The translations under genes were made by a program, and so were the position numbers. Positions 63,970-64,000 of a DNA stretch of 64,000 nt are shown piece by piece. The notes beneath the pieces are model-generated. The model saw nothing but the letters and a program-made list of their open reading frames with translations. It was not told the origin of the DNA and ran no database searches. Origin of the DNA: Microvirga arvi. Lineage in GTDB: Bacteria > Pseudomonadota > Alphaproteobacteria > Rhizobiales > Beijerinckiaceae. The stretch lies in NCBI RefSeq assembly GCF_016892765.1, contig NZ_JAFEMD010000001.1, positions 124,001 to 188,000 on the forward strand. Reading direction: 5' to 3'. Every line of letters starts with the position of its first letter. Position 1 is the first letter of the stretch.

Positions 63970-64000
63970 GCGCAGTCGATGGGACAAACCCTTCTGAACA
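63970..64000. other. Right edge of window
   Basis: Only 31 bases after the last stop codon. Nothing further can be called. Confidence 0.5.

Overview
The window is a GC-rich stretch of an alphaproteobacterial chromosome, most likely from the order Hyphomicrobiales (Rhizobiales), and in my judgement near Methylobacteriaceae/Microvirga. The reasons are: CtrA, ChpT and SciP are all present; the clusters ffs-dnaX-ybaB-recR and rpmH-rnpA-yidC-engB-argB-dapD-dapE are intact; an EipA (DUF1134) gene is present; and two families of intergenic palindromes typical of this order are scattered throughout. Genus is inferred, not proven.

Layout. 0.1-10.1 kb (minus strand): a Yej-type peptide/microcin ABC importer operon with two YejA-like binding proteins (one Sec, one apparently Tat exported), YejB, YejE and YejF. 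It is interrupted by a DUF4260 membrane gene and a PIN-domain toxin-antitoxin pair and followed by a CDF metal exporter. 10.3-13.4 kb: membrane cytochrome c, then kdsB, pheA and a GNAT gene. 13.4-15.7 kb: a field of palindromic repeats around nudC and a HIT gene. 15.7-18.7 kb: SRP RNA, dnaX, ybaB, recR. 18.7-25.3 kb: a DUF892 stress gene, rmuC, def-fmt-GNAT-truA, a membrane protein, dapE. 25.3-34.6 kb: dapD, a HAD nucleotidase, argB, an RTX protein in AT-richer DNA, DUF423, engB, a CYTH-CHAD protein, yidC, rnpA, rpmH. 34.8-38.7 kb: a VTT membrane protein coupled to a MerA/Lpd-like oxidoreductase, a histidine kinase and tRNA-Arg.

38.8-49.8 kb is the most distinctive accessory region. It holds small stress-type genes (YeaQ/GlsB, DUF2892, DUF892, a four-gene set of membrane-anchored proteins, two single-domain response regulators around a UV-damage endonuclease, a SWIB protein, a small secreted protein). 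Six of them, plus the DUF892 gene at 18.7 kb, are preceded by GGAAC-N17-GTT, the form of promoter used by the EcfG general-stress sigma factor. Inside the region is a quorum-sensing locus, luxR-luxI-small ORF, with a good lux box before luxI. It is divergent from a PraR/PhrR-like XRE repressor, an arrangement that recalls the rhizobial cinI-cinS/praR circuit.

49.8-61.4 kb: a coiled-coil membrane protein, EipA, CysQ, then ChpT, CtrA, FliJ and SciP within 6 kb (a cell-cycle control neighbourhood with GANTC methylation sites upstream of ctrA), a flippase-like/LPG-synthase-type membrane protein, methyltransferases, mnmA and tRNA-Met. 61.4-64 kb: downstream of tRNA-Met conserved housekeeping genes stop. 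The sequence holds an HXXEE membrane protein, a degraded serine-recombinase fragment and an outer-membrane-type protein, consistent with the edge of a tRNA-associated island.

All calls rest on reading the translated sequence and motifs. No database search was run.
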